Origin: Gloeophyllum trabeum ATCC 11539
Lineage: Eukaryota > Basidiomycota > Agaricomycetes > Gloeophyllales > Gloeophyllaceae
Length of the DNA stretch: 64,000 nucleotides
Assembly: GCF_000344685.1 (NCBI RefSeq)
Contig: NW_006920415.1
Span: 867,555-931,554, forward strand
Direction of reading: 5' to 3'
Under the pieces are notes generated by a model, which did no database searches, was not told the DNA's origin, and worked only from the letters and a program-made list of their open reading frames with translations. Below, in pieces: positions 25,001 to 34,962 of the stretch (positions are counted from its first letter, which is position 1; each line of letters starts with the position of its first letter). A program made the translations under genes and the position numbers.

Positions 25001-25364
25001 AAACGTGATGTTCAGTGTCTTATTATGCAAACGACTGTATATCAGTAACGATTTCCCAAGCGACCGCTCAAGGAGAACAATTGAATGATTGCCTCATATG
25101 TGATGGTTATATAGGTCGAGAGCGGGAACCGGCGTTTATTAGAGACCAAACAAGTTCAAACAGGCCGCTTCGTGCGTGAGCAGGTATTGCCTACCCCCAC
25201 TGATAGTGTCCGCTGTCCAGTGTCGAGTCTTGTTGGCCTTGTCCTGGTCCAGCAAAGACAAAGCATTGATGGAAGTCGTCCAAGAAAAGATAGGGGTAGT
25301 GATATATGGTGCATCTTGTACATATCTGCAATCGTCTTGCTGACATTCAGCACAGGTGAGCCCG

Positions 25365-25778
25365 AAACGGGGAAGAGAACGTTGGCCGCTGCTTTGGTGA
25401 GCTCGGGTTTTTGGCTGTCTGGCGTCGTTCTGACATCGCGCCAGACAGGAAGGGCATTTACTCGCCGACGTGATAAGAAGACCTACGTTATCGATGCACA
25501 ACTCGGTAATAATGGTGCCGCACGTCCTATAGGCTTGGTCACGGTTGATGCCACACATCTCAAAACGTTCTCCAAGTCTCTGCTTGAGCAGGTCGCATCA
25601 GTAACGCGAGCGTCTGCTGTTGTAATTACGAAAGCGGATCTCGTACCCCGCGATTACTCCCCTGAACATCTTGCATTACTCCGGCAACAACCCTATATGG
25701 CTGCAAATTATGATGTAGAGTGCTTCGCTGTCTCCGCCACTACTAACGACAACGTGGACAATCTGCTTGCGTGGATAG
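25365..25778 (+). pseudogene. Possible P-loop NTPase-like gene remnant
   Basis: I do not recognise the family. The open frame contains TGEPETGKRTLAAAL, close to a Walker A motif but with Arg where Ser/Thr is expected, then RRDKKTYVIDAQLG. About 60 residues later comes SAVVITKADLV (like the N/TKxD motif of GTPases) and ECFAVSATTNDNVDNLLAWI (like the SA motif). The order P-loop, TKAD, SA is that of a small GTPase, but the spacing is short and switch motifs are not visible. A donor-like GTACCAAG follows 'AWI', but splicing to the kinase gene downstream is out of phase by my reading. It may be a decayed gene or a part of a larger unresolved model. Confidence 0.3.
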
Positions 25779-26015
25779 GTACCAAGTCCTTTGCTGTATC
25801 TCTTTTTGTTGCTCACCGAGATACACAGTGGACACCTTCGCTCCTATCACAGCGACGCGGGCGGAGATCTCTTCATTTCGCCTGCAGTCATTTTTGCATT
25901 CTTTACTGGATGTAATTGCAGCATGCTTTGCCCTTCCAAATGCAACTCGGACTCCAGATGTCGGTACTGGTCCCTGCAGCGTAAATGAGACGAAATTTAA
26001 TGTCATGCTTTACAG

Positions 26016-26885
26016 GTGGACGAGGAAGTATCCAAGCTTACCAGCTACGAGGACATTCGCTCCCTATTAAGAGGTGATCTAGCTGAGAAATGGGATGCCA
26101 ACCTGAAACATCGTCTCCTCGCCGACCACGCACAATATGTTACGGTACATCGAATAACACCATCTTTGATCCTCAAGGAAGGTTCGGCGTGTGGCCCTTC
26201 TGAGCGCGCCACCATGGAATATGTTCTCCAGCACACTACGATACCTGTCCCACGTGTCCACTGCCCGGACCAACCCCATCTCATTATGGATCACATAGAA
26301 GGGGAAATGCTATCTGAATGCTGGGATCAGCTCTCCTCTTTCATGCAGTTTCGTATTGCGTGTACGTTGCGGCTATATGTCAGACAGTTGCAGAACCTGA
26401 AGTCCCAGCATGTCGGCGATGTGGAGAGTGGATATGCAGGGGGGATCTTCTTTGACGGGAGCTGGTATGGGCCATTCGATTCCGTCAAACGCTTCCGGCA
26501 GTTCTGCGAATGGATAGCCTTTGAGGGCTGGAGACCATTTGCATGTGCAGCCCGACTAAATCAGCGGCCAATACCTCCCTTGCCAAATTCCTGCAGTGAC
26601 TGGGCACCCGTCTTTACGCATGGCGACCTCAACCCGAGCAACATTCTGCTCAGCAAAGATGGTGTCCTCTGGGTTATTGATTGGGGCGAAGCCGGCTTCT
26701 ATCCGTCATGTATGGAGACACTTGTCATGCGCCACCATGATACGGTGGTGCATGCAGAAGACCATCCGCCATCATGGAAGCGCTACAGGGAGTTCATTGC
26801 AGGTATAGCTACGAAGGAGGAACAGGAATTCTGGGGCCATTTTCATACAGCTATTCATCGTTTTCCCGGCAGAGATATACAGTAA
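26016..26885 (+). CDS. Aminoglycoside-phosphotransferase-like (APH) kinase family protein, 5' end uncertain
   Basis: One open exon of 290 codons. It shows the APH/choline-kinase-like fold: SLILKEGSACGPSERATMEY around the ATP-binding lysine, then TTIPVPRV, PHLIMDHIEGEML (hinge), the catalytic loop FTHGDLNPSNILLSKDG with Asp and Asn, and WVIDWGEAGFYP with the metal-binding Asp. This form is abundant in basidiomycetes and its substrates are mostly unknown; it does not imply antibiotic resistance. The frame opens at GTGGACGAGG immediately after an acceptor-like TTTACAG at 26015, and has no early ATG. The true start is therefore in an upstream exon I could not place. The stop is at 26883-26885, tail to tail with the DUF7770-like gene. 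Confidence 0.8.
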   Translation: MDEEVSKLTSYEDIRSLLRGDLAEKWDANLKHRLLADHAQYVTVHRITPSLILKEGSACGPSERATMEYVLQHTTIPVPRVHCPDQPHLIMDHIEGEMLSECWDQLSSFMQFRIACTLRLYVRQLQNLKSQHVGDVESGYAGGIFFDGSWYGPFDSVKRFRQFCEWIAFEGWRPFACAARLNQRPIPPLPNSCSDWAPVFTHGDLNPSNILLSKDGVLWVIDWGEAGFYPSCMETLVMRHHDTVVHAEDHPPSWKRYREFIAGIATKEEQEFWGHFHTAIHRFPGRDIQ

Positions 26886-26972
26886 GGGACAATTCGATAG
26901 TATCTCCAATACATGTACGTGAAGGCACGACTTTAAATGGAAAAGCTGAACCATATTGTACAGACTGTACCA

Positions 26973-27542
26973 CTACATCGGAGGGTCATAGAATTGTCCT
27001 TCGACGGGCGGGAAAGGGACCTTAGCCTCATTCTCCTTGGCGTACTTCTCGATACTCCCTATAGCCTTGTCAACATCCGTGCCTTTGATCCACCCTTTGG
27101 AAACATATGCACGAAGTAGCTGCAGTTGCCAATACAGACAACCGCTGCCAAGGGGACTAAACATGTAATATTGTCGCCTTTCGGCTAGAACGAGGTCGAC
27201 AATGTCCCGCACGGTGATAGTGCATAAGAACTTGATTTCTTCCAACACGCCAGACCTGCGTGAAACCAGGCCTTTTTCCGCAGTTCGAAGGTGTATGTGC
27301 AGGCTCCCGAAAAGGTTCGTTTCTTCTCCGGTGTGGAATTCGTGTTCGAGGGGTTGGTGCATATTCATTGAGATACCAGCAATGGTCTGCTTGGGCGCAA
27401 CGACGATTTGGTCAACGAGCTTGTAGCTGGAGATCCAGTGATGCAAATTCCCCGACGTGCACCATATCGTTACACTGCTGAGCGGCTTGTCTCGTATATC
27501 ACTTGTACGATCGTCAAGGACGGGCTCGGGATAAGATTCCAT
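26973..27542 (-). CDS. DUF7770-like fungal hypothetical protein
   Basis: Single uninterrupted exon, 189 residues, MESYPEPVLDDRTSDI to FYDPPM. The body shows the features I associate with the fungal DUF7770 group: VTIWCTSGNLHHWISSYKLV, a conserved ISMNMHQ strand, GSLHIHLRTAEKGLVS, LVLAERRQYYMFSP and GSGCLYWQLQLLRAYVSKGW. No signal peptide or membrane segment. The family has no known biochemical role; assignment to it is from memory of the pattern and should be confirmed by profile search. It is convergent with the APH-like gene, 87 bp apart. Confidence 0.65.
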   Translation of the reverse strand: MESYPEPVLDDRTSDIRDKPLSSVTIWCTSGNLHHWISSYKLVDQIVVAPKQTIAGISMNMHQPLEHEFHTGEETNLFGSLHIHLRTAEKGLVSRRSGVLEEIKFLCTITVRDIVDLVLAERRQYYMFSPLGSGCLYWQLQLLRAYVSKGWIKGTDVDKAIGSIEKYAKENEAKVPFPPVEGQFYDPPM

Positions 27543-29250
27543 GACCTAGGTATTTTTAAATCGGTCCGAGGACATAATCTTAGTACAGGACGTACTGCTG
27601 AACGTAGAAACAAACAGACGGGCGCCTAGGGTGGAGATGAGGCAGATGCGATAAGGTAGCACTTCGAGGAGCCTTCTTATATTGTAAAGGCATCCCTTGC
27701 GGCCCCGAAAGCGCAAGTCATGAATATGAGATATCACTTGATGAAGGAAAAGAGTTTTTTCTCGGCCTCAAAGGTGCAGTATTGTTCTGATCGGGTGCAG
27801 TAACGCTACTTACCAGAATGAAGCATTGGCCGTTGTCCGCCTACGGCGTATCCGTTGACAATCCAGGTTGGGAAAGACGCCAGAAGCCTCCTACTGCAAG
27901 AGCCTCTCGGTCAGTGCCTGCTGAGAAGTCAAGCTCAGACGATGTACATCACTTCGACTAGGTTGATCTGAACTCACCAGGGGAGTCACAGCATGCAATA
28001 ATAGGTGGCACAATATGACCACCAGATGCTCACGGAAGAGCTGTGTTTGTGGTGCGACCGAGTCTGTGGTTCCAAATTATTGTTGTGCGGAATCAGACCG
28101 GTGCCCGTCCCTACCGAGGACTAGGCTCCCAATGGTGTCTACCCTTTAGCGTTACTTTCACCGAGATTCTTGCGTTATATCAACTTCGAATATCGACTTC
28201 TATATCAATTTGGAAACAATATGGACCTTCCTGTTTAACGATGCCGCAATGAGAGGACCTGTAAAGGAACATATGGTAGCGCATACATGCAGCCGCCATC
28301 CATTGACTGTAATCGGCACAGAGAGGTCGTGGGTGCAGTATGAACAGGGCCAGGCTGGATCCAGCAGATCAGACAGCTTACAGTGACTCGAGTCATCCGT
28401 CGCAACGGCGAACAGACTGCAGAAGCCGAGTTGTCCGAAGGAAGTTAATAAGAGACGCACTGCAAGAACACGCATTGATTAGGATGCTGATAAGCGAAGG
28501 AGCCCTCGGGGCGAGTCAGAGCCTGGCATAAATACGATCCTTCATGACAGGCCCGGTATCCTATTGTCCAGGATGTATGTACATCATGGGGCAAGAGCTA
28601 CTTGCTTTCGGACAAGGTACAGACGCGACGGCGAAGAGAGCTGCAGTCCCAGATTGTTAATCTAGACTGTATACCGTCAACGAAAAGATGGAGAGTAATT
28701 GACAGTGACATGCGCAGGAAACATATCGCCATGAGAGGAAGGTGACGGTGATAGTCCGTGCGGGCGCACGTCTCATTGGTAGCCAATGGCTTGGGGCTTC
28801 CGCGCAAGCCGGGGCGCAGTAGTCCGTCCGTGATCACACGTATTTGGTAGTCTCTCGGAGAGTGAGAGATGGCTCGGGGTGACTCATTGGTAGCAGCGGT
28901 ACCTGTGGTCATGCGTGAGATCAAGGTGCTGTACAGCTTGAAAGGAAACACACTGTACGCCCTTTATGGAGTATACACACCAGCTTCTGAGATAGGAAAG
29001 CTTTGCGAGTGTGATTGACGAGAACACCTGGACATGTGTCCAATACCCTAGGACTCAAGCCAGATCAAAGGAGGCAGGAGACTACAGATGGTTGCCAGCT
29101 ACACGATTTCATACTTGGGATTTCTTCAGTGTGTGAGCATCGCGTTCAAAGTTATAGCCTGTTGTGACTTTGAAGCCAGCCTCGGAGGACAGCCTTTGGC
29201 CAGCCTTAACGCGAGTCGCACGTGGAAGTGTGGCTGCGGGGTAACGCGCT
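27543..29250. other. Gene-free region
   Basis: About 1.7 kb with only short open frames and no recognised repeat. It contains the 5' flank of the METTL14-like gene. Confidence 0.4.
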
Positions 29251-31356
29251 ATGATGGCTTCCGCGTCCACGACGACGGTAGCGACAACGACGACGGAATG
29301 TCTCGCGTCTGCGAACGATATTCTCGCCGCTCACGCAGCTCTCATAGCACGCGTGAAGTCGAGTCAAGCTGCCCGACGACGCCATCTACAGTCGCTGCCG
29401 TCGCCGCCGCATGAGCTCGTGCGACTTCCTCTCATCCCGACGCCTTCGCAATCGCGGTCGCCCTCTCCCCCCTCTACGCCGGATTTACCCCCGCAGAAAC
29501 CTAGAGAGATACGACCGGACCTGCCTCCTGCGAAGCGTGCACGACTAGCGAGGTATAGGAACTACGTGCCTGAGGAGGAGACCATTAGGAATGATTACTC
29601 CCAGCGTTACGTCGACGGCGGTGAATGGCCGCAGAACTGGGTGATAGGTGCAGAACCTGAGCGAAGATTTGAGGAGTACGCTTTCCTTGCATCTCCACGA
29701 ACCTCTTTGTACTCAGTGATGTATCTCGTATGTGGAACTTCATCTTAGGTATCCCAAGCAACAGCGCCTCCTGACGCTCAAGAAAGCTTCCGTGAACGAA
29801 CACTCCCTTCCATCCTCTTACCTCCCTTATTCCTCCTTCTCTTCCCTAACCACTCCCTCTCCCGCCAAATTCGATGTAATTCTCATAGATCCACCCTTCT
29901 CTTCTTCGTTCACTTGGGACAATCTACAAGAACTCCCGATACCAGCGTTAGCTGCGGACCCTTCATTCGTCTTCCTATGGGTGGGAAGCGGGGCTGGCGA
30001 AGGTCTTGAACGCGGTCGGGAGACGCTTGCTAAGTGGGGCTATCGACGGGCGGAGGATATTGTTTGGGTGAAGACGAATAATAAGAGTAACAAGGGTCCA
30101 GGGGTGCGTCGTCCATCTCGAATATGACACATTGGATAGGTATTGACACCATGACCTAGACAGACCCTCCGACTACTTCTCTGCTGACTCGGACTAAACA
30201 ACATTGCCTGATGGGTATACGTGGGACCGTCCGTCGATCGACGGACAGTTGGTTTGTTCACTGCAATGTTGGTAGGCATCACATCATCTATGTATCAGAG
30301 CATCATACAATCGCTGACTCTCCACAGATACAGACGTGATCATCTGGGAAGGAGACCCGTCCGACCCGACTCTGAAGCCTCCCGAGATGTACACATTGAT
30401 CGAGAACTTCTGTCTCGGAATCAGGAGGCTCGAAATTTTCGGGCACGCTCGCGCAAGTTTGAGAAGAGGATGGGTCACCGTCCTCACAGAGGGCGAGGAG
30501 GAGAAGATGGAGCCCGAAGCAGACGGCGGGGTCAAGCAGTGGGATCGTGAGGCGTGGGAGACGAGGCTAAAGGAGATGGGCAGTGGGGGCAAGTACGTCG
30601 TGCCCATGACGCCGGGTGAGTCCCCTTGTGGTACGGGTGCTTCGTTTTGCTGATTGCTCGCATGCAGAGATTGACGCCCTGAGACCCAAGTCGCCAGTCC
30701 GCGGCGGCTCATCCAACACTCACATGGGCGTCGGCGGCGGCGTATCCCTGGGCGTCCCTATGAATGCCAACAACGCGACGTCCGGGGTTGTGCCCCTGGG
30801 TGGCGCCGCGATGCGCATGGGCGCGCGGGGCATAGTCGGCGGCGGCGGCGGTGCCGGCAATGTCAATGTCGGCTTCGGGAACAGGGGACAAATGAACCAG
30901 ATGGGCGGCATGATGCCGATGGGGATGGAAGGGATGCCCTGGAACGGGATGGGGATGAACCCTGCGATGGGTATGGGTCAACAGGGGATCAATATGAACC
31001 CTGCAGCGCCGGGAATGGGCATGGGCGTGGGTATGGGCATGAACATGCCGGGGATGGAGGGTATGGGTATGGGTATGGACGGGTTCATGGGCGGAGACTT
31101 TGGTACGGGCTGGCAGGAGGGTATGGGGATGGGACAACAGGGTATGGGCATGGCTCCTGCCATGATGGGGAATGCGGCGATGATGCAGAATATGATTATG
31201 AATGGGATGGGACAGCCGGCGATGGGCATGGGTGGGATGGGCATGGGAAATCTGATGGGGAATCCGGGGATGAGTGGGATGGGCGGGATGAATATGGGTA
31301 TGGGTATGGGTATGGGGAATATGGGGTGGGGGATGGGTTGGGAGGGTAATCAGTGA
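29251..31356 (+). CDS. MT-A70 family protein, METTL14-like m6A methyltransferase subunit with Met/Gly-rich tail
   Basis: METTL14 is the RNA-binding partner of METTL3 in the nuclear m6A writer. Here the N-terminal region is followed by [19 protein letters not shown] and RRFEEY joined to PKQQRLL, then the MT-A70 core: [91 protein letters not shown] and [20 protein letters not shown]. The [10 protein letters not shown] / [12 protein letters not shown] wording is that of METTL14, not METTL3. The motif corresponding to DPPW (METTL3) or EPPL (METTL14) is DPPF here. After the domain come about 220 residues of Gly, then Met-Gly repeats ([20 protein letters not shown]), longer than and different from the RGG tail of animal METTL14. 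Exons are joined at ~29667/29751, ~30102/30160, ~30268/30329 and ~30615/30667. The stop is at 31354-31356. Confidence 0.86.
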
Positions 31357-31555
31357 GTTGTATCGGTTGCGTTGTTGGATGTTTTGCTTGTGTAATGTCC
31401 ATCTGCTGCTTGCGTCCTTCCCTTTGGCTCCTCCTCACAGGTCATCCGAAGTGAACTTAGATTGGTGCCAGAATGGCACTGCTCCGTCACCAACAAGGTA
31501 TCGAGCGTGTATTTTACATCTTTGACTTCGTATGCTCCCTTACTCTCCTCTATAC

Positions 31556-32452
31556 TTACTGCCCCAGCTGGGGAATCTCATTCCTCCATACCGCTCCCGC
31601 AGCTTTACCCACTTCGACCGCGATTTCCCGGACAGCCTTGACCTGCTCGGGACTGCCTCCATTCCTCACAGAGCCCTTTAAATGCCATTCAATCTGTCGC
31701 GGGACATCCATTGCGATATTCGACACCAGCATGATGTAAGAGTTCTCCAGCCCAGAGATGAGGTCAGAGAAGGAATACGCATAGCCGTATGCATGGGTGA
31801 TGCAGAAGAATCCTGACATATCAAGGTCAGTTGCAGTTGAACAAGGTTCCACTAGTAAGTTTCCGCACCGAAGTCCGGATAGATGGACTCGAGGAGCTTC
31901 TGCGTCTGTTCTGCCGTTTCACCGTACGTTTCATTGAAGTACTTCTGACCTGAGGCCGTCCAATGTTCCGTCGGCAGTGTCTTGTCACTGGATGATGGAC
32001 ATTCAAACAGTCGATAAGACCTCGTAGATCCATGGATCATACCGAATCATCTCCTTATCCCTCAGATTCTCTGGTGTAGCCCCGTACAACGCCACAAGGC
32101 CGTTGATAGCCTGCCACAATCATCAATATGCCTCAACCTCGCGACTTGAGGCTCTGATACTGCACACCTTAGGGTATCCGATGAGGATCCCGCACTTGAA
32201 CAGCGCATCGCGGATCTTGCGCACGAGGTGCCGCTGCTCGTCCTCGCTGGCGCGCAGCCCCTTGATGTCGTTCAGCGCGCTCTGGAATACGGCGGGGATG
32301 GCCTCGGGGTAGTTGAACGCGCTGAACACCACCGCCGCGGCGAAGAAGTACGGGTTCTGGAGGTATTCTTGGGCGGTCGCTGGGGGGGAGGAAGAGGTGG
32401 GGTAGAGGCTTTTGATGCGGTCGAGGAGCTCTGGAGTCGCGAGGTGAGCCAT
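31556..32452 (-). CDS. AhpD/carboxymuconolactone-decarboxylase-like protein
   Basis: Four exons from MAHLATPELLDRIKSLYPTS to WRNEIPQLGQ. The segment HLVRKIRDALFKCGILIGYP joined to an AINGLVALYG-type continuation is the helical core of the AhpD-like fold. The catalytic Cys-x-x-Cys-His of AhpD is not evident (only one Cys in KCGILIGYPK), as in many fungal members, so peroxidase-partner activity is doubtful. Later exons give EHWTASGQKYFNETYGETAE and LESIYPDFG, then GFFCITHAYGYAYSFSDLIS and NIAMDVPRQIEWHLKGSVRN, a pattern of two related halves. There is no signal peptide. Biochemical role unknown. It ends 200 bp from the METTL14-like stop, convergent. Confidence 0.7.
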
Positions 32453-33633
32453 TGCTGCTGTCCTATCTAAATGACGATTGGAGGGTAGGGGCTAGAAGAG
32501 AGGGCGCCTGGAAGAGACTGCTTTGCGCGTCTGTGGGCGTACATCATAGAAGTTCGGATTCCGGGATTCATCGGAGGGAAGTATCAGATAAGACTCGTGA
32601 TACTTCGATATAGGCCGGAGTATGCTATACTGCGGGTTCTTCATGTGATGGACTCTAGTCTTATACGACTACACGCCCTTAGACTGCCATGGTTTTTTCC
32701 CGTTCCCGGTCTCCGAAGAATCATACTTGACACGACGAGATACGACGAGTTCATGCGGATGTGAGTGTGACGGTTCGGGGCATGCCATGTGGTGGACAAA
32801 CATCTACGAGCCGTCGTTGCGACACCAGCGAAGAATAACGAGCGACACGAGAGAACAAGCAAGCCTACCAAGAATGATATTCTGATACAAAGACACATCG
32901 GGAGTCCGGGAATAGTTCCGGCGCTCTATATAAGGAAGCGCCATTTCCTTTTCAGTACCTGAGGCGCCCTCGAAGAGTTGAAAGGTATCCAAGTTGCAAG
33001 CTGCGCAGCGCGGTGCTCAGCGGGCGTCAATTAATTAGATGGCATGATAAGCTCTCCTCACCAAGGATTCCCTGAGACCGTCTCAGAGAGCAGGACGAAA
33101 CGGGGAGGGGGACAATCCCAACTGACCGAAGGCCGAGCGTGATACATGAGCGCCAGTGTCAACGAAGGTCGGCCGGGCAGGTACCCAGGACGTGGATGGG
33201 AAGACGCTGGCAGCGACAAGAGGATAGTAGTGGGCCTGCAGCTTATGGCTTGGCCCACAGGATGCAGGACATGCGCACCCCCCGCCAGCGTTCCCTGGAG
33301 TATCTGCAATCACAACCGTCAAAAATGATAAACATGGTGGTGATACCTGGGTGTTCTATCGTACTTGTATTTCTTGCCCAGTGGTAAAGTTATACACCAG
33401 GCACAGACGTGTGATTGACTTTACTGCGGGAGCGGTAGATCCTGAGAATGATGTTCCGGCGTTATTTTCGAGCGGGCCACCTGATCTGCAGTTCCTCCAA
33501 TAAAACCATGAATATTTTCAGCAACAACAGTTTTGTAACGAGACGACAAACATGATGTCTGCCAGAGACAAGGCTGGGTAGGTGCTTGATATATTGCGGG
33601 GTGTCGCAGGTCAGATGTTCCAGAGACATCATC
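32453..33633. other. Gene-free stretch
   Basis: About 1.2 kb. Short open frames only; nothing recognised. Confidence 0.4.
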
Positions 33634-34083
33634 TTACCCAGCCGTATCTGTCCGGCCATTACGCCGAGACAAGCGATGTGATGGAGTAGACTCTGAGTTC
33701 AAGCTGGGAGGCGGATGCTCATAGGTAGGATGGGCCGAGCAAATTATTCCATGACGATCCTGCAGAGATTCAGCACAACAATCCGAGGGAGCAAGCGTGT
33801 TGAGTAGGTTGAACGCCACAAAGCGCAATCCAGTTTCAACCGGATCGACGGATGTCATTGGCAGAAAATAACCTGAAGGTGGAGACCCTGCGAGAGCTGC
33901 CAGAGGGTCCAAAAAAGATATCGGAGTTGACGCGGACTTGACAAGTTGACAGGCCGCGCCCGGCCACTGGCAGGGTTCAAATGTGCTGAGGACGTCAGAT
34001 GGTAACTCGGGCAATGCTTCATCTCTAAACTGAGGCGCTAGCAATGAGAACACGCTGCGCTTCAGGTTCAGACAGCAGGCCAA
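33634..34083 (-). CDS. Possible hypothetical protein exon, unrecognised
   Basis: An open exon of about 149 codons (LKRSVFSLLAPQFRDEALPE ... RRNGRTDTAG) preceded by an acceptor-like TTCTATAG. A second frame immediately upstream (to 34277; HRLVNDSRGISIFQAAEPQA) could be its 5' exon, but the intron required would be only about 33 nt, shorter than the others here. The product is Ser/Pro/Leu-rich with no domain I recognise. It may be a real lineage-specific gene or chance. Confidence 0.25.
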   Translation of the reverse strand: MACCLNLKRSVFSLLAPQFRDEALPELPSDVLSTFEPCQWPGAACQLVKSASTPISFLDPLAALAGSPPSGYFLPMTSVDPVETGLRFVAFNLLNTLAPSDCCAESLQDRHGIICSAHPTYEHPPPSLNSESTPSHRLSRRNGRTDTAG

Positions 34084-34277
34084 TGACTATAGAATAGCTT
34101 TATAGGGCATCCATATACGTAGCTCATCAGATCATCTTGAGGACAAGCTTGAGGCTCGGCAGCCTGAAATATGGAGATCCCCCTGCTGTCATTGACAAGG
34201 CGGTGAATGGTGAACCTGGAGCGAACGCGGCAACAAACTGTACATGTTAAAACTTCGTAAGGTGACTGAGCGTACAA

Positions 34278-34962
34278 GAGACAGAGATCGTACTCCGCGA
34301 AGCAGATGTACTTCGTCTTACCTGCAGTTTACCTACTGCAGGAAGTATTTACGTACCCAGAGGGAACGTGGTGCGGTTAGAGTTCGTTAGACCCGGACGT
34401 GGCTGTCACTGTGTCAGATGGTGCAACGTCGTTAAAGTACTCACGAGTGCCAAGGAGCATCACTCAAGATAAACTTCCGTCCTGGCCAGGCAGTGCGCGC
34501 GGACGGTGTGGGTCGAGGCATCCTGGCATTTACTTCCGTGCTTTGCCACCGGGCGTTGAGGATTTCATCCCGGTTGCAGCGGGGTAAATTGACCGCACCT
34601 AGCCATATCGGGATAGTCTCGGCGGGGAAACCTCGAGGCTTGGCCGAGATTTCTCGGAGATCCCGCGAATAATGCAGGCCGCGGCCGGGAAGCGCCGGCG
34701 TGCAATGGACTGGAGACCGTTCTTGGAAGCAGAGCGCGATGGGATGATGAGGTCGTGGTGCAGTTCTCTTCTGGATTCCCAATTGCCTTCCTGCGCCAGA
34801 AGATTTGATCTGCCCGTCCGCGTCTTGCAGAGCTCTACTTATGTTGCGTCTTCTCTTATAGCGCCCACCCCCCCTCTCCTGCCACCATTCCGTCTCGTCC
34901 GCTTGCTTCGGTGTATATACATATCTTTTGCACGCTCGTTTGCATCTGCGTTTCGGTGAGCA
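34278..34962. other. Intergenic 5' flank of the second 7TM gene
   Basis: About 0.7 kb with no recognised gene. A pyrimidine-rich stretch (CACCCCCCCTCTCCTGCCAC near 34863) lies about 90 bp before the start codon, as in many fungal promoters. Confidence 0.4.

Larger units (their letters stand above)
23643..25138. other. Repeat-bearing region without a clear gene
   Basis: Contains an 8-bp-stem inverted repeat at 23767-23790 and two inverted copies of a repeat family (24136-24172 and 24964-25000). Open frames are short and broken. It looks like debris of mobile DNA. Confidence 0.4.

Noticed and set aside
25139..25558. 139-codon minus-strand frame with several Cys (LTCAECQQDDCRY)
   Set aside because: Overlaps the P-loop-like segment; no recognisable zinc finger spacing and no splice support.
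30709..31137. His/Thr-rich open frame on the minus strand
   Set aside because: Shadow of the Met/Gly repeats of the METTL14-like tail.
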